A stretch of 64,000 nt of DNA from Polynucleobacter necessarius (GCF_900096765.1 NZ_LT615228.1:1556669-1620668), one strand, 5' to 3'. Positions 20,238 to 31,069 are shown, numbered from the stretch's first letter. Made by a program: numbers and translations. The notes: a model not told the origin generated them from the sequence alone.

Positions 20238-21068
20238 ATGCCTTTGATGAAAACAAAACCGACCTCACCAGGTCGTCGCTCAATGGTCAAGGTGGTCAAT
20301 CCTGACCTGCACAAAGGTAAGCCTTTTGCAGCGTTGGTAGAGCCACAATTCCAAAAAGCGGGTCGTAACAATAATGGTCATATCACTACTCGTCACAAGG
20401 GCGGTGGTCATAAGCATCACTATCGTGTTGTTGATTTCAAACGCAACGATAAAGATGGCATTCCAGCAAAAGTGGAGCGCTTGGAATATGATCCAAACCG
20501 CAGTGCAAATATTGCATTAATCGTATTTGCTGATGGTGAGCGTCGTTACATTCCTGCCGCAAAAGGTATGACTGTTGGTCAGCCAATCATGAATGGCTCT
20601 GAAGCGCCAATCAAGTCTGGTAACAATTTGCCTATTCGCAACATTCCAGTTGGTAGCACTATTCACTGCGTAGAAATTTTGCCTGGCAAAGGTGCTCAAG
20701 TTGCACGTTCAGCTGGTGGTTCAGCAGTATTGCTAGCTCGTGAAGGCGTATACGCTCAAGTGCGCTTGCGCTCTGGTGAAGTTCGCCGTGTTTTGATCGA
20801 GTGCCGTGCCACTATTGGTGAAGTAGGTAACGAAGAGCACAGCTTGCGTCAAATTGGTAAAGCAGGTGCAAATCGCTGGCGTGGTATTCGCCCAACCGTT
20901 CGCGGTGTGGCAATGAACCCAGTAGATCACCCACACGGTGGTGGTGAAGGTAGAACCGGCGAAGGCCGTGTACCGGTATCCCCATGGGGCACTCCAACCA
21001 AAGGTTATCGCACACGTTGCAATAAGCGTACAACTTCGATGATCGTTCAACGTCGTCAAAAACGTTAA
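20238..21068 (+). CDS. rplB: 50S ribosomal protein L2
   Basis: L2 is a core protein needed for subunit joining and peptidyl transfer. The 276-residue protein shows [13 protein letters not shown] near the start and the C-terminal signature [16 protein letters not shown], with the conserved His implicated in activity. Length and both ends match the family. Confidence 0.98.
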   Translation: MPLMKTKPTSPGRRSMVKVVNPDLHKGKPFAALVEPQFQKAGRNNNGHITTRHKGGGHKHHYRVVDFKRNDKDGIPAKVERLEYDPNRSANIALIVFADGERRYIPAAKGMTVGQPIMNGSEAPIKSGNNLPIRNIPVGSTIHCVEILPGKGAQVARSAGGSAVLLAREGVYAQVRLRSGEVRRVLIECRATIGEVGNEEHSLRQIGKAGANRWRGIRPTVRGVAMNPVDHPHGGGEGRTGEGRVPVSPWGTPTKGYRTRCNKRTTSMIVQRRQKR

Positions 21069-21087
21069 GCGATAAGGATAAATAGAT

Positions 21088-21366
21088 ATGACACGTTCAG
21101 CTAAAAAAGGCCCATTCTGCGACGCCAGCTTAGTAAAAAAAGTTGAAGTTGCACAAGCCAACAAGGACAAAAAGCCGATCAAAACTTGGTCACGCCGTTC
21201 AACAATCCTCCCAGACTTTATCGGTCTGACGATTGTTGTGCATAACGGTCGTCAACACGTTCCGGTTTATGTATCAGAAAGCATGGTGGGTCATAAGTTA
21301 GGCGAATTTGCTTTGACCCGTACTTTCAAAGGTCACGCTGCTGACAAGAAAGTAACGAAGAAGTAA
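21088..21366 (+). CDS. rpsS: 30S ribosomal protein S19
   Basis: S19 binds S13 in the 30S head. The 92-residue protein begins [19 protein letters not shown] and contains [20 protein letters not shown] followed by [10 protein letters not shown] normal length and its place between rplB and rplV support the call. Confidence 0.98.
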   Translation: MTRSAKKGPFCDASLVKKVEVAQANKDKKPIKTWSRRSTILPDFIGLTIVVHNGRQHVPVYVSESMVGHKLGEFALTRTFKGHAADKKVTKK

Positions 21367-21376
21367 GGGGATGATG

Positions 21377-21706
21377 ATGGAAGTTAAAGCTATTCACAAG
21401 GGTGCCCGCATTTCTGCGCAAAAGACACGTTTGGTCGCTGACCAAATTCGTGGTTTGCCAATTGCTCGCGCATTAAACATTTTGAACTTCAGCCCCAAAA
21501 AAGCTGCCTTCATTGTGAAAAAAGTAGTTGAATCAGCAATTGCAAATGCTGAACACAATAAAGGTGCTGACATTGATGAGCTCAAGGTATCAGCGGTAAT
21601 CGTTGATAAAGGTACCTCCTTGAAGCGCTTCACTGCTCGCGCTAAGGGTCGTGGCAATCAAATCGAAAAACAAACTTGTCACATTAGCGTGACCTTGAGT
21701 AACTAA
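21377..21706 (+). CDS. rplV: 50S ribosomal protein L22
   Basis: L22 lines the exit tunnel and is a site of macrolide resistance. Three ATG codons stand in a row after TAAGGGG. I take the third (21377), which leaves a 6-base spacer and gives a 109-residue product [20 protein letters not shown], aligning with the family start. The earlier ATG at 21371 would add two Met and has no room for a ribosome site. Confidence 0.95.
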   Translation: MEVKAIHKGARISAQKTRLVADQIRGLPIARALNILNFSPKKAAFIVKKVVESAIANAEHNKGADIDELKVSAVIVDKGTSLKRFTARAKGRGNQIEKQTCHISVTLSN

Positions 21707-21714
21707 GGAAAGAT

Positions 21715-22542
21715 ATGGGCCAAAAGATTAACCCCACCGGATTCCGACTCGCGGTAACGAAGAATTGGACATCACGTTGGTATGCAAACAATACTGACTT
21801 CGCAAAGATGCTGAAAGAGGACGTAGATGTCCGCAGCTATTTGAAGAAGAAGTTGAAGAATGCATCCGTTAGCAAAGTTGTGATCGAGCGTCCCGCTAAG
21901 AACGCACGTATCACCATCTATAGCTCACGTCCAGGCGTTGTAATTGGTAAAAAAGGCGAAGATATTGAAGTTCTCCGCCACGAATTGCAAAAGCGTATGG
22001 GCGTTCCAGTTCATGTGAATATCGAAGAAATTCGTAAGCCTGAAGTTGATGCGCAATTGATCGCTGACTCTATTACTCAGCAGCTCGAAAAACGGATCAT
22101 GTTCCGTCGTGCAATGAAGCGTGCAATGCAAAGCGCAATGCGTCTTGGCGCACAAGGTATCAAGATCATGTCTTCTGGCCGTTTGAACGGCGCTGAAATT
22201 GCTCGTCGCGAATGGTACCGTGAAGGTCGCGTTCCACTTCATACGTTGAAGGCTGATATTGATTACGCAACATCAGAAGCTGAAACAACATACGGCATCA
22301 TCGGTGTAAAAGTTTGGGTTTACAAAGGTGACACATTGGGTCGCGGTGCTGAAGCTCAAGTAGCTGCTCCATCTGCTGAGCCAGCTGCCGAAGAAAAGAA
22401 AACTCGTCGTGCTCCAACCAAAACAGCTGCTCGTAAACCAGCTGCTGGTGCTGACAAGCCATTAGTTGCTGCTAAACCAGCAGTAAAGCGTGTGCGTAAG
22501 GTTGAAACACCAGCCGCAGATACGCAGAAGTCAGGAGAGTAA
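21715..22542 (+). CDS. rpsC: 30S ribosomal protein S3
   Basis: S3 is at the mRNA entry tunnel. The 275-residue protein has the N-terminal segment [20 protein letters not shown] and a KH domain with [11 protein letters not shown]. The conserved core ends around residue 215. The last 60 or so residues are rich in Ala, Pro, Lys and Arg, longer than in E. coli (233 residues), and probably flexible. rplP starts 2 bases after the stop. Confidence 0.97.
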   Translation: MGQKINPTGFRLAVTKNWTSRWYANNTDFAKMLKEDVDVRSYLKKKLKNASVSKVVIERPAKNARITIYSSRPGVVIGKKGEDIEVLRHELQKRMGVPVHVNIEEIRKPEVDAQLIADSITQQLEKRIMFRRAMKRAMQSAMRLGAQGIKIMSSGRLNGAEIARREWYREGRVPLHTLKADIDYATSEAETTYGIIGVKVWVYKGDTLGRGAEAQVAAPSAEPAAEEKKTRRAPTKTAARKPAAGADKPLVAAKPAVKRVRKVETPAADTQKSGE

Positions 22543-22544
22543 GC

Positions 22545-22958
22545 ATGCTACAACCAAAGCGTCGCAAGTATCGTAAGGAACAAAAAGGCCGTAACACTGG
22601 CGTGGCAACACGCGGTAGTTCTGTAGCTTTTGGTGACTTTGGATTGAAGGCCGTTGGACGTGGTCGTTTGACAGCTCGTCAAATTGAGTCAGCACGTCGT
22701 GCGATGACTCGTCACATTAAACGTGGTGGCCGTATTTGGATTCGCATTTTCCCAGATAAGCCAATTTCACAAAAACCAGCTGAAGTACGTATGGGTAACG
22801 GCAAAGGTAACCCAGAGTACTACGTAGCTGAAATTCAACCGGGCAAAGTGCTCTACGAGATGGACGGTGTTGATGAGCAATTGGCGCGCGAAGCTTTTAA
22901 GCTTGCTGCAGCTAAATTGCCTTTACAGACCACTTTCGTGATTCGCCACTTAGGTTGA
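22545..22958 (+). CDS. rplP: 50S ribosomal protein L16
   Basis: L16 organises the A-site region of the 50S subunit. The 137-residue protein begins [19 protein letters not shown] and holds [20 protein letters not shown] with the conserved [20 protein letters not shown]. It sits between rpsC and rpmC as expected. Confidence 0.98.
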   Translation: MLQPKRRKYRKEQKGRNTGVATRGSSVAFGDFGLKAVGRGRLTARQIESARRAMTRHIKRGGRIWIRIFPDKPISQKPAEVRMGNGKGNPEYYVAEIQPGKVLYEMDGVDEQLAREAFKLAAAKLPLQTTFVIRHLG

Positions 22959-22972
22959 TCGGGATAGAGATT

Positions 22973-23167
22973 ATGAAAAATACAGAATTAGCTTCAAAAG
23001 ATCTGGCTGCATTGAATGCAGAGTTAACCGAGTTGTTAAAGACTGGTTTTAAGCTCCGTATGCAAAAAGGCACTCAGCAACTCACTAATACCAGCCAATT
23101 GGGTAAAAATAAGCGCGATATCGCTCGTGTGAAGACTTTTATTGCCCAAAAGACTGCACAGAAATAA
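22973..23167 (+). CDS. rpmC: 50S ribosomal protein L29
   Basis: L29 is a small protein at the tunnel exit next to L23. I choose the ATG at 22973, preceded by GGGATAGAG, rather than an in-frame TTG at 22955 that would overlap rplP. The 64-residue product reads [20 protein letters not shown] and contains the family pattern [19 protein letters not shown]. Confidence 0.94.
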   Translation: MKNTELASKDLAALNAELTELLKTGFKLRMQKGTQQLTNTSQLGKNKRDIARVKTFIAQKTAQK

Positions 23168-23179
23168 GGAAAAAGGGAT

Positions 23180-23449
23180 ATGACGGAATTATCTAAACCC
23201 TTGCGCCGTACCCTAGTAGGACGCGTTGTTAGCGACAAAATGCAAAAAACTGTGACCGTGTTGGTAGAGCGTCAAGTTAAGCATCCTGTGATTGGTAAGT
23301 ATGTTGGCCAGTCCAAAAAGTACCACGCTCATGATGAAGCTGGCACATACAAGATGGGTGATACTGTTGAAATTGCTGAATCTAAGCCAATTTCACGCAC
23401 TAAATCTTGGGTTGTGACTCGTTTAGTCCAGGCCTCTAAGGGTATTTAA
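23180..23449 (+). CDS. rpsQ: 30S ribosomal protein S17
   Basis: S17 is an OB-fold primary rRNA-binding protein. The 89-residue protein contains [20 protein letters not shown] and the conserved [20 protein letters not shown]. It is the last gene of the S10 block; a hairpin with a short T run follows. Confidence 0.98.
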   Translation: MTELSKPLRRTLVGRVVSDKMQKTVTVLVERQVKHPVIGKYVGQSKKYHAHDEAGTYKMGDTVEIAESKPISRTKSWVVTRLVQASKGI

Positions 23450-23458
23450 AGAAATTTT

Positions 23459-23496
23459 AGGGATTTTGGTGAAGATTCTTCCCAAATCCCTGTTTT
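23459..23496 (+). terminator. Terminator or attenuator between S10 and spc blocks
   Basis: AGGGATTT (23459-23466) pairs perfectly with AAATCCCT (23484-23491), followed by GTTTTA. A second hairpin, CTTCTCT/AGAGAAG with a 9-base loop, lies at 23515-23537. The first looks like an intrinsic terminator with a modest U tract. The 200-base spacer before rplN probably also holds a promoter, but I could not identify one with confidence. Confidence 0.6.
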
Positions 23497-23651
23497 ACGT
23501 AGTAAAATGGAAAGCTTCTCTGGTTTTATTAGAGAAGTAGTGTTGTAGTGTTGAAGTAGTGTTTTTCATTAATTCCGGGTTTTAGCTCACGTTAAGACCC
23601 ATAGACGGAACCAAGACTGTTTGCCTTTGGCTAATAAGTTGGGGATTAGAA

Positions 23652-24020
23652 ATGATACAAACCGAAAGTAGATTGCAGGTCGCCGATAACACAGGCGCCA
23701 GTGAAGTTTTGTGCATCAAGGTATTGGGCGGCTCTAAGCGTCGTTACGCCAGTATCGGTGATGTGATCAAAGTCAGCGTTAAATCCGCTGCTCCACGTGG
23801 CCGCGTAAAAAAAGGTGATATTTATAACGCTGTTGTAGTTAGAACAGCTAAGGGTGTTCGCCGTCCAGACGGTTCATTGATTAAGTTCGATGCAAACGCT
23901 GCGGTATTGCTCAACGCAAAGTTAGAGCCAATTGGCACACGTATCTTTGGACCTGTCACACGCGAATTGCGTACTGAGAAGTTCATGAAGATCGTTTCTC
24001 TCGCCCCCGAAGTGATTTAA
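23652..24020 (+). CDS. rplN: 50S ribosomal protein L14
   Basis: L14 lies at the subunit interface. The 122-residue protein begins [20 protein letters not shown] and carries the family signature [20 protein letters not shown] with RRPDGS later. It is first gene of the spc block, after a structured spacer of 202 bases. Confidence 0.98.
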   Translation: MIQTESRLQVADNTGASEVLCIKVLGGSKRRYASIGDVIKVSVKSAAPRGRVKKGDIYNAVVVRTAKGVRRPDGSLIKFDANAAVLLNAKLEPIGTRIFGPVTRELRTEKFMKIVSLAPEVI

Positions 24021-24029
24021 GAGGCTGAC

Positions 24030-24338
24030 ATGAAAAAGATTCGTAAAGGCGATTCGGTAGTTCTGTTGACTGGCCGTGATAAGGGCAAGCAAGGAACTGT
24101 AACGGCTGTTCTCGATAACAAATTAGTTATCGAAGGCGTAAATATTTACAAAAAGAGCGTTAAACCTAATCCAGCTGCTGGTGTTACTGGTGGCTTGATT
24201 GATAAGACGATGCCTGTTCACATTTCTAATGTGGCTTTGGTTGACGGTAACGGCAAACCATCACGTGTTGGTATCAAACTCGTTGATGGCAAAAAGCAGC
24301 GTTTCCTGAAAACCACTGGCGCAACATTAAGCGCATAA
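24030..24338 (+). CDS. rplX: 50S ribosomal protein L24
   Basis: L24 is an assembly initiator that binds the 5' end of 23S rRNA. The 102-residue protein has the N-terminal KOW motif [20 protein letters not shown] and then [14 protein letters not shown]. It lies between rplN and rplE in the standard order. Confidence 0.98.
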   Translation: MKKIRKGDSVVLLTGRDKGKQGTVTAVLDNKLVIEGVNIYKKSVKPNPAAGVTGGLIDKTMPVHISNVALVDGNGKPSRVGIKLVDGKKQRFLKTTGATLSA

Positions 24339-24354
24339 GGGGCACGGAGAAATT

Positions 24355-24897
24355 ATGAGCACACGTTTTCAAGAGCACTATCAAGCTAAAGTAGTTGCAG
24401 ATTTGATTGCTAAGTTTGGCTACAAGTCTGTAATGGAAGTTCCACGCATTACTAAAGTAACCCTGAACATGGGTCTTGGTGATGCGGTGAATGACAAGAA
24501 AATTATCGAAAATGCAGTTGGCGATTTAACTAAAGTTGCGGGCCAAAAGCCAGTAGTAACTAAAGCGAAAAAAGCGATTGCAGGCTTCAAGATTCGTCAA
24601 GGTTACCCAATCGGTGCCATGGTGACATTGCGTGGTTCACGCATGTACGAATTCTTGGACCGTTTTGTTACTGTTGCATTGCCACGCGTACGTGACTTCC
24701 GTGGTATTTCTGGCAAAGCATTTGACGGCCGTGGTAATTACAACATCGGTGTTAAAGAACAGATCATTTTCCCTGAAATCGAATATGACAAGATTGATGC
24801 CCTCCGCGGTCTCAATATCAGTATTACGACGACTGCTAAAACCGACGAAGAAGCAAAAGCTTTGTTGGCAGCATTCAAATTCCCTTTCCGCAATTAA
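24355..24897 (+). CDS. rplE: 50S ribosomal protein L5
   Basis: L5 binds 5S rRNA in the central protuberance. The 180-residue protein contains [20 protein letters not shown] and [12 protein letters not shown]. The C-terminal region holds [18 protein letters not shown]. rpsN follows after 9 bases. Confidence 0.98.
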   Translation: MSTRFQEHYQAKVVADLIAKFGYKSVMEVPRITKVTLNMGLGDAVNDKKIIENAVGDLTKVAGQKPVVTKAKKAIAGFKIRQGYPIGAMVTLRGSRMYEFLDRFVTVALPRVRDFRGISGKAFDGRGNYNIGVKEQIIFPEIEYDKIDALRGLNISITTTAKTDEEAKALLAAFKFPFRN

Positions 24898-24906
24898 GAG
24901 GCTAAC

Positions 24907-25212
24907 GTGGCAAAACTATCCCTAATTGAGCGCGAAAATAAGCGCGCAAAAACTGTAGAGAAGTACGCTGCCAAGCGTGCTGAACTCAAAGCGATCATTG
25001 CTGATCAATCACGCAGCGATGAAGAGCGCTATGAAGCTCGCTTGAAGCTACAGGCACTTCCACGTAACGCAAGCCCGATTCGTCAAAGAAATCGTTGTTC
25101 ATTAACCGGTCGCCCACGTGGCACATTCCGTAAATTCGGTTTGGCTCGTAGCAAGATTCGTGAAATCGCCTTCCGTGGCGAAATCCCCGGTTTAACCAAG
25201 GCCAGCTGGTAA
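24907..25212 (+). CDS. rpsN: 30S ribosomal protein S14 (zinc-free type)
   Basis: S14 is a late-assembling protein of the 30S head. It starts at GTG, giving a 101-residue product. The family zinc form has a CxxC...CxxC motif; here only one Cys is seen ([13 protein letters not shown]), so this is the long, zinc-independent paralogue. The C-terminal [19 protein letters not shown] is typical. Confidence 0.97.
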   Translation: MAKLSLIERENKRAKTVEKYAAKRAELKAIIADQSRSDEERYEARLKLQALPRNASPIRQRNRCSLTGRPRGTFRKFGLARSKIREIAFRGEIPGLTKASW

Positions 25213-25236
25213 GCGGCGTAAGAATTAGGAGAACTC

Positions 25237-25632
25237 ATGAGTATCAGCGATCCAATCGCCGACATGTTGACCCGGATCCGCAATGCGCAAGCAGTGCAAA
25301 AACCGCTCGTCACAATGCCGTCGTCAAAAGTTAAAGTAGCCATCGCAAAAGTATTGCAAGATGAAGGCTACATCGAAAGTTTCGAAATCAAAGGTGAAGC
25401 AGCTAAGCCAGTGCTCCACATTGATCTCAAATACTATGCAGGCCGTTCTGTTATCGAGTGTATTGACCGCGTATCAACACCAAGTCTGCGTATCTATAAA
25501 GGCCGTCATGACATTCCAGAAGTAATGAATGGCTTGGGCATTGCAATTATTTCAACCCCTCAAGGCGTAATGACAGACCGTAAAGCACGTGCAACAGGCG
25601 TGGGCGGCGAAGTTATTTGCTACGTAGCTTAA
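25237..25632 (+). CDS. rpsH: 30S ribosomal protein S8
   Basis: S8 is a central primary rRNA binder that in E. coli represses the spc operon. The 131-residue protein begins [20 protein letters not shown] and ends with [20 protein letters not shown] followed by [10 protein letters not shown], the conserved RNA-binding tail. Confidence 0.98.
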   Translation: MSISDPIADMLTRIRNAQAVQKPLVTMPSSKVKVAIAKVLQDEGYIESFEIKGEAAKPVLHIDLKYYAGRSVIECIDRVSTPSLRIYKGRHDIPEVMNGLGIAIISTPQGVMTDRKARATGVGGEVICYVA

Positions 25633-25642
25633 GGAGCGAAAT

Positions 25643-26176
25643 ATGTCCCGCGTAGGTAAATCACTAATTCCAGTTCCTAAGGGAGCTGAAATCAGCATCA
25701 ACGGTGCAAACGTGACAGTTAAAGGTCCATTAGGTACTTTGTCCCAAAATTTGCATCCTTCTGTTGGTTTGAAACAAGAAGATGGCGTACTGACAGTTGT
25801 TTTGAATAACGACTCACCAGAAGCTGGTGCTCAGTCAGGTACTGCACGTGCTTTGGTCAACAACATGGTTGTTGGCGTAACTACTGGCTTTGAGCGCAAG
25901 CTCAGCTTGGTAGGCGTTGGTTATCGTGCTGCTGCTCAAGGCGAAACATTGAAATTGCAGTTGGGTTTCTCACACGACATTATTTACAACCTGCCAAAGG
26001 GCGTGAAGGCTGAGACTCCATCGCAAACTGAAATCATTATCAAAGACTCCAACAAGCAGCAAGTTGGCCAGGTCGCAGCTGAAGTTCGCGCATACCGTTC
26101 ACCAGAGCCATACAAAGGCAAGGGTGTTCGCTACGTAGATGAGGTTGTGCATCTAAAAGAAACTAAGAAGAAGTAA
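25643..26176 (+). CDS. rplF: 50S ribosomal protein L6
   Basis: L6 lies near the factor-binding site. The 177-residue protein has the two tandem L6 folds, beginning [20 protein letters not shown], with the signature [14 protein letters not shown] near the C terminus. Ten bases separate it from rpsH. Confidence 0.98.
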   Translation: MSRVGKSLIPVPKGAEISINGANVTVKGPLGTLSQNLHPSVGLKQEDGVLTVVLNNDSPEAGAQSGTARALVNNMVVGVTTGFERKLSLVGVGYRAAAQGETLKLQLGFSHDIIYNLPKGVKAETPSQTEIIIKDSNKQQVGQVAAEVRAYRSPEPYKGKGVRYVDEVVHLKETKKK

Positions 26177-26189
26177 GCGAGATTAAAAA

Positions 26190-26543
26190 ATGAATAAAGA
26201 TGAATCCAGACAAAGACGTGCTCGGCAGACTCGTATTCGCATTGCTGAAGCAGGTGCAAATCGCTTAACTGTTATCCGTAGCAATTCTCATATTTCTGCG
26301 CAGGTTTATAGCCCGTGCGGAACCAAAGTTGTAGCAGCCGCTTCAACAATGGAAAAAGATTTGCGCCAATCGATCAAAAACGGCGGCAATGCTGATGCAG
26401 CTGCACAAATCGGTAAGTTAGTTGCTGAGCGTGCTGTTAAAGCAGGCGTTAGTGATGTTGCTTTTGATCGCTCTGGTCAACGTTACCACGGCCGTATTAA
26501 GGCCTTAGCTGAAGCTGCGCGTGAAGCCGGCTTGAAGTTCTAA
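26190..26543 (+). CDS. rplR: 50S ribosomal protein L18
   Basis: L18 brings 5S rRNA to the large subunit. The 117-residue protein has the basic start [20 protein letters not shown] and the C-terminal [20 protein letters not shown]. It stands in the usual L6-L18-S5 order. Confidence 0.98.
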   Translation: MNKDESRQRRARQTRIRIAEAGANRLTVIRSNSHISAQVYSPCGTKVVAAASTMEKDLRQSIKNGGNADAAAQIGKLVAERAVKAGVSDVAFDRSGQRYHGRIKALAEAAREAGLKF

Positions 26544-26561
26544 TCGGGTTTAGGAAAAAAC

Positions 26562-27080
26562 ATGGCAAAAATGCAAGCTAAGATGCAAAACGAAGAGCGT
26601 GATGATGGTCTTCGCGAGAAGATGATCGCTGTTAATCGTGTAACTAAAGTGGTAAAGGGTGGTCGTATTCTCGGCTTCGCTGCACTCACAGTGGTTGGCG
26701 ATGGTGATGGTCGTATCGGTATGGGTAAAGGCAAATCAAAAGAAGTTCCAGTTGCTGTTCAAAAAGCAATGGATGAAGCTCGTCGCAAGATGATCAAGGT
26801 GCCTTTGCGTAAGGGTACATTGCAGCATTCAGTGATTGGTCAACATGGCGCGTCACGCGTTTTGATCTCTCCAGCGAAAGATGGTACTGGCGTTATTGCT
26901 GGTGGCCCGATGCGCGCTATTTTTGATGTGATGGGTGTAACCAACGTTGTAGCTAAGTCACTTGGCTCAACCAACCCTTACAACATGGTTCGTGCAACGA
27001 TTGATGGTTTGAGCAAGATGAGTACTCCTGCTGAGATTGCCGCTAAGCGCGGTAAGTCAGTTGAAGAGATCCTCGGCTAA
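26562..27080 (+). CDS. rpsE: 30S ribosomal protein S5
   Basis: S5 contributes to decoding accuracy and mRNA unwinding. The 172-residue protein shows the double-stranded-RNA-like domain [20 protein letters not shown] followed by [21 protein letters not shown] and the C-terminal [16 protein letters not shown]. Length is normal. Confidence 0.98.
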   Translation: MAKMQAKMQNEERDDGLREKMIAVNRVTKVVKGGRILGFAALTVVGDGDGRIGMGKGKSKEVPVAVQKAMDEARRKMIKVPLRKGTLQHSVIGQHGASRVLISPAKDGTGVIAGGPMRAIFDVMGVTNVVAKSLGSTNPYNMVRATIDGLSKMSTPAEIAAKRGKSVEEILG

Positions 27081-27104
27081 GACCAAAAAATTAGGAATCT
27101 ACAA

Positions 27105-27293
27105 ATGACAAAATCAAACTCCAAAGTCAAACTGCAATTAGTGCGCAGCTTGATCGGTACACGCGAAAGCCACCGTGCAACAGTACGTGGCTTAGGCCTT
27201 GGACGTATCAATTCAGTTTCTGAATTGGAAGATATGCCAGCTGTTCGCGGCATGATTAATAAAGTTTCTTATCTAGTTAAAGTCATTGGCTAA
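27105..27293 (+). CDS. rpmD: 50S ribosomal protein L30
   Basis: L30 is a small 50S protein. The 62-residue product contains [20 protein letters not shown] followed by [15 protein letters not shown], the family pattern. It occurs between rpsE and rplO, as in most proteobacteria. Confidence 0.97.
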   Translation: MTKSNSKVKLQLVRSLIGTRESHRATVRGLGLGRINSVSELEDMPAVRGMINKVSYLVKVIG

Positions 27294-27320
27294 TAACTAG
27301 CAAGTAAATAGGCGAAGAAT

Positions 27321-27761
27321 ATGCAACTCAACACAATTAAACCTGCAGAAGGCTCCAAGAAAAATCGTCGTCGCGTAGGTCGCGGCATTGGTTCTGGTCT
27401 TGGTAAAACTGCCGGCCGTGGTCACAAAGGTCAAAAGTCCCGCTCTGGTGGATTCCACAAAGTTGGATTCGAGGGCGGTCAGATGCCTATGTATCGTCGT
27501 TTGCCAAAACGCGGATTTGTGTCTTTGACACGCCGTCATATTGGGCAAATTACTTTGAGCGACTTGGCAAAAATCAATTTGCCAGAAGTAGATCTGTTGG
27601 TATTGAAGGCTCACGGTTTTGCTGGTGAACAAATCAATGCAGTAAAAGTAATCAAAACTGGTGAACTCAAGATTGCAGTAACCCTTAAGGGCATTACTGC
27701 GACTGCTGGCGCAAAAGCAGCAATTGAAGCTGCTGGTGGCAAATTGGTTGAATTGGCTTAA
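27321..27761 (+). CDS. rplO: 50S ribosomal protein L15
   Basis: L15 is a late assembly protein. The 146-residue protein begins [20 protein letters not shown] and has the glycine-rich basic segment [20 protein letters not shown]. Its stop lies 17 bases before secY. Confidence 0.98.
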   Translation: MQLNTIKPAEGSKKNRRRVGRGIGSGLGKTAGRGHKGQKSRSGGFHKVGFEGGQMPMYRRLPKRGFVSLTRRHIGQITLSDLAKINLPEVDLLVLKAHGFAGEQINAVKVIKTGELKIAVTLKGITATAGAKAAIEAAGGKLVELA

Positions 27762-27778
27762 GGGTCTATACAGCAACT

Positions 27779-29116
27779 ATGGCATTAGCACCTACCAATA
27801 ACGCAAGCACTACAGCAGCAGGAGGCAAGTTCGGCGATCTTCGTCGTCGCTTGGTATTCCTGGTGCTGGCTTTGCTAGTCTATCGTTTGGGTGCTCATAT
27901 TCCTGTGCCTGGTATTGATCCAGACCAGTTGGCCCAGTTATTTGCTGGTCAAAAAGATGGTATCTTGGGAATGTTTAACTTGTTCTCAGGCGGAGCTTTA
28001 TCGCGTTTTACTGTATTTGCCTTGGGAATCATGCCTTACATCTCTGCATCGATCATCATGCAGTTGATGACGATTGTTGTTCCTTCTTTAGAGTCTTTGA
28101 AAAAAGAAGGTCAGGCTGGACAGCGCAAGATTACTCAGTACACCCGTTATGGAACTGTTTTCTTGGCAACTTTCCAAGCGTTAGGAATTTCGGTTGCACT
28201 GCAAGCTCAACCTGGCTTGGTGATTAACCCAGGTTTAATGTTTGAACTGAACACAGTTGTTACCTTAGTAACTGGAACAATGTTCTTGATGTGGTTGGGT
28301 GAACAAATTACTGAGCGTGGTCTTGGTAACGGTATCTCCATCATTATTTTTGGAGGTATTGTTTCTGGTCTGCCAAATGCCTTAGCAAGCTTGTTGGAGC
28401 TGGTTCGTACGGGCTCTATGAATATTATTTCTGCACTTCTTATCGTTGTGATTGTTGTGGCAGTGACTTACTTTGTAGTGTTTGTAGAGCGTGGACAGCG
28501 CCGTATTTTGGTGAACTACGCCAAGCGTCAAGTTGGTAACAAGATTTACGGTGGTCAATCTTCATACTTCCCATTGAAGTTGAATATGGCAGGCGTTATC
28601 CCTCCAATTTTTGCCTCTTCAATCATTTTATTTCCTGCAACGATTGCTGGTTGGTTCACATCGGGCGAGCCTACCAATGTATTTAGCAGAATTATTAAAG
28701 ATTTAGCGGCAACTTTAGCTCCAGGACAGCCTGTGTACACCATCCTGTATGCAGCAGCAATTATTTTCTTCTGCTTCTTTTACACAGCTCTGGTGTTTAA
28801 CAGCCGTGAGACTGCTGATAATTTGAAGAAGAGCGGTGCTTTCGTGCCTGGTATACGTCCTGGTGATCAAACAGCGCGCTACATCGATAAGATTTTGATG
28901 CGCCTGACTTTGGCTGGTGCAATTTATATGGTTCTGGTTTGCTTGTTACCAGAATTCTTGGTGTTGAAGTACAACGTGCCGTTCTATTTCGGCGGTACTT
29001 CATTGTTGATTATTGTTGTTGTTGCAATGGATTTCATGGCTCAAGTTCAGTCATTTGTCATGCAGCAGCAGTACGGCTCTTTGATGAAAAAAGCCAATTT
29101 TAAGATGGGCGCTTAA
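27779..29116 (+). CDS. secY: Protein translocase subunit SecY
   Basis: SecY is the channel of the Sec system in the inner membrane. The 445-residue protein has about ten membrane segments. Landmarks are the plug-region sequence [20 protein letters not shown] and the cytoplasmic loop [20 protein letters not shown]. The C terminus is short and polar. Its place after rplO and before infA matches the betaproteobacterial spc order. Its partner SecE is encoded at 1358. Confidence 0.98.
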   Translation: MALAPTNNASTTAAGGKFGDLRRRLVFLVLALLVYRLGAHIPVPGIDPDQLAQLFAGQKDGILGMFNLFSGGALSRFTVFALGIMPYISASIIMQLMTIVVPSLESLKKEGQAGQRKITQYTRYGTVFLATFQALGISVALQAQPGLVINPGLMFELNTVVTLVTGTMFLMWLGEQITERGLGNGISIIIFGGIVSGLPNALASLLELVRTGSMNIISALLIVVIVVAVTYFVVFVERGQRRILVNYAKRQVGNKIYGGQSSYFPLKLNMAGVIPPIFASSIILFPATIAGWFTSGEPTNVFSRIIKDLAATLAPGQPVYTILYAAAIIFFCFFYTALVFNSRETADNLKKSGAFVPGIRPGDQTARYIDKILMRLTLAGAIYMVLVCLLPEFLVLKYNVPFYFGGTSLLIIVVVAMDFMAQVQSFVMQQQYGSLMKKANFKMGA

Positions 29117-29120
29117 CTGA

Positions 29121-29339
29121 ATGTCTAAAGACGATGTAATTCAGATGGCGGGGGAAGTTGTAGAGAATTTGCCGAACGCAATGTTTCGCGTGAAGCTAGA
29201 AAACGGACATGTGGTTTTAGGGCACATTTCCGGAAAGATGCGGATGCACTACATCCGTATTTTGCCGGGAGATAAGGTGACGGTGGAGATGATTCCTTAC
29301 GACCTAACAAGAGCCAGAATCATTTTCCGTGCGAAGTAA
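29121..29339 (+). CDS. infA: Translation initiation factor IF-1
   Basis: IF-1 occupies the A site of the 30S subunit during initiation. The 72-residue OB-fold protein reads [20 protein letters not shown] and contains [20 protein letters not shown]. It begins 4 bases after secY, so the spc transcript supplies it. infA in the spc operon is the normal betaproteobacterial layout but not that of E. coli. Confidence 0.98.
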   Translation: MSKDDVIQMAGEVVENLPNAMFRVKLENGHVVLGHISGKMRMHYIRILPGDKVTVEMIPYDLTRARIIFRAK

Positions 29340-29373
29340 AGATTAAGTAGTACCTATTTTTAAGAGGTGAGTT

Positions 29374-29490
29374 ATGAAAGTTTTAGCATCCGTTAAGTGT
29401 ATTTGCAGAAATTGCAAGATCATTAAGCGCAAACGCGTTGTGCGCGTGATCTGTTCTTCAGACGCACGTCATAAGCAGCGTCAAGGCTGA
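29374..29490 (+). CDS. rpmJ: 50S ribosomal protein L36 (zinc-binding)
   Basis: L36 is the smallest 50S protein. The 38-codon gene reads [20 protein letters not shown] and ends with KHKQRQG-like DARHKQRQG. The CxxC at residues 11 and 14, Cys27 and His33 make the zinc site of the C+ form. An extra Cys at residue 9 lies beside it. TAAGAGGTGAG precedes the ATG. It lies between infA and rpsM in the standard place. Confidence 0.96.
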   Translation: MKVLASVKCICRNCKIIKRKRVVRVICSSDARHKQRQG

Positions 29491-29514
29491 TCTGGTTAAT
29501 TAAGAGGAAATCTC

Positions 29515-29880
29515 ATGGCACGTATCGCTGGGGTAAACATCCCAAATCATCAACATACTGTTATCGGTTTAACAGCAATTTTTGGCATTGGCACAACTCG
29601 TGCTCACCAAATCTGCAAAACCACAGGTGTTGCAATCGACAAAAAAGTTAAAGATCTTACTGACGCTGACTTAGAAAAGTTGCGTGATGAAGTAGGTGAG
29701 TTCGTCACCGAAGGTGATCTACGTCGTGAAGTAACTATGAGCATCAAGCGTTTGATGGACTTGGGTTGCTATCGTGGCGTGCGTCATCGCAAGGGCTTGC
29801 CTGTACGTGGTCAACGTACTAAGACAAACGCACGTACCCGTAAGGGCCCACGTAAGTCTGGCATTGCACTGAAGAAATAA
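29515..29880 (+). CDS. rpsM: 30S ribosomal protein S13
   Basis: S13 forms inter-subunit bridges in the 30S head. The 121-residue protein begins [20 protein letters not shown] and ends with the basic tail [18 protein letters not shown]. It leads the alpha block rpsM-rpsK-rpsD-rpoA-rplQ. Confidence 0.98.
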   Translation: MARIAGVNIPNHQHTVIGLTAIFGIGTTRAHQICKTTGVAIDKKVKDLTDADLEKLRDEVGEFVTEGDLRREVTMSIKRLMDLGCYRGVRHRKGLPVRGQRTKTNARTRKGPRKSGIALKK

Positions 29881-29898
29881 TCAAGAAAGTTTATTGAC

Positions 29899-30306
29899 AT
29901 GGTACAACAAAAATCCGCTTCCGCTGCAGCACAGCGCGCTCGTAAGAAGGTTAAAAAGAACGTTGCTGACGGTATTGCACACGTTCATGCTTCTTTTAAC
30001 AACACCATCATTACGATCACTGATCGTCAAGGAAATGCGCTTTCATGGGCAACTTCTGGCGGCCAGGGCTTCAAAGGCTCACGTAAATCAACACCTTTTG
30101 CTGCTCAAGTAGCTGCTGAAGTTGCTGGTAAGACAGCTATTGAATGCGGTATTAAGAACTTAGAAGTTCAAATCAAAGGCCCAGGCCCAGGTCGTGAATC
30201 AGCAGTTCGTGCATTGAACTCTTTGGGCATCAAGATCACTGAGATTCAAGACGTGACTCCAGTTCCACACAATGGTTGCCGTCCTCCTAAGCGTCGTCGT
30301 ATCTAA
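29899..30306 (+). CDS. rpsK: 30S ribosomal protein S11
   Basis: S11 lies on the 30S platform near the E-site codon. The 135-residue protein contains [20 protein letters not shown] and the conserved [20 protein letters not shown], ending [14 protein letters not shown] 116-base structured spacer separates it from rpsD. Confidence 0.98.
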   Translation: MVQQKSASAAAQRARKKVKKNVADGIAHVHASFNNTIITITDRQGNALSWATSGGQGFKGSRKSTPFAAQVAAEVAGKTAIECGIKNLEVQIKGPGPGRESAVRALNSLGIKITEIQDVTPVPHNGCRPPKRRRI

Positions 30307-30356
30307 GCTAGGAAGTTGGCATTACAAGTTTTAGTAGTTTTTTATTAAAGCCCACT

Positions 30357-30405
30357 GTTCGCCTGATTTAAAGGGCGAACTCACCGCCGGTCGATAGACT
30401 GCGGC
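30357..30405 (+). promoter_or_regulatory. Two stacked hairpins before rpsD
   Basis: GTTCGCC (30357-30363) pairs with GGCGAAC (30374-30380). A second hairpin, GCCG-GTC, loop GATA, GAC-TG-CGGC, spans 30386-30405. The rpsD ribosome site follows within 10 bases. E. coli S4 controls the alpha operon from a pseudoknot ahead of rpsM, so a site here would be differently placed. Function is inferred only from structure and location. Confidence 0.45.
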
Positions 30406-30422
30406 AAAGAAAGGAAAGCATC

Positions 30423-31046
30423 GTGGCACGTTACTTAGGGCCTAAGGCCAAATTAGCACGTCGGGAAGGTACCGACTTATTTTTAAAGAGCGCACGTCGC
30501 GCCTTGTCAGACAAGTGCAAGTTAGATACTAAGCCTGGTCAACATGGTCGCACATCTGGCTCAAGAGCATCTGACTACGGTAATCAATTGCGTGAAAAGC
30601 AAAAGGTTAAGCGTATCTATGGCGTATTAGAGCGTCAATTCCGTCGTTACTTCGCTGAAGCTGAGCGTCGTAAGGGAAATACTGGTGAGACATTGCTCCA
30701 GTTGTTAGAGTCACGTCTCGATAACGTGGTCTATCGCATGGGCTTTGGCTCAACACGCGCAGAAGCACGTCAACTGGTTTCTCACGGCGCCATCATGCTT
30801 AACGGTAGCGCAGTGAATATTCCGTCTATCCAGGTTAAGCCTGGTGACGTTGTTGCTATTCGTGAAAAAGCGAAAAAGCAAGCGCGTATTGCAGAATCGC
30901 TGAGCTTGGTTGGACAAATTGCAGCTGTTACTTGGGTTTCAGTTGACGCAGCTAAGCTCGAGGGAACATTTAAGCAAGTGCCTGACCGCGAAGATATTAG
31001 CGGTGAGATTAATGAAAGTTTGATCGTCGAATTGTATTCACGCTAA
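30423..31046 (+). CDS. rpsD: 30S ribosomal protein S4
   Basis: S4 initiates 30S assembly and in E. coli represses the alpha operon. Translation starts at GTG after AAAGGAAAG. The 207-residue protein begins [20 protein letters not shown] and has an S4-type RNA-binding domain with [20 protein letters not shown] and [10 protein letters not shown]. Confidence 0.98.
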   Translation: MARYLGPKAKLARREGTDLFLKSARRALSDKCKLDTKPGQHGRTSGSRASDYGNQLREKQKVKRIYGVLERQFRRYFAEAERRKGNTGETLLQLLESRLDNVVYRMGFGSTRAEARQLVSHGAIMLNGSAVNIPSIQVKPGDVVAIREKAKKQARIAESLSLVGQIAAVTWVSVDAAKLEGTFKQVPDREDISGEINESLIVELYSR

Positions 31047-31069
31047 TTAGGCACTCTCAAGGAAAAAAT

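Noticed and set aside
23503..23508. TAAAAT as the -10 box of an rplN promoter
   Set aside because: No acceptable -35 sequence lies 16-18 bases upstream.
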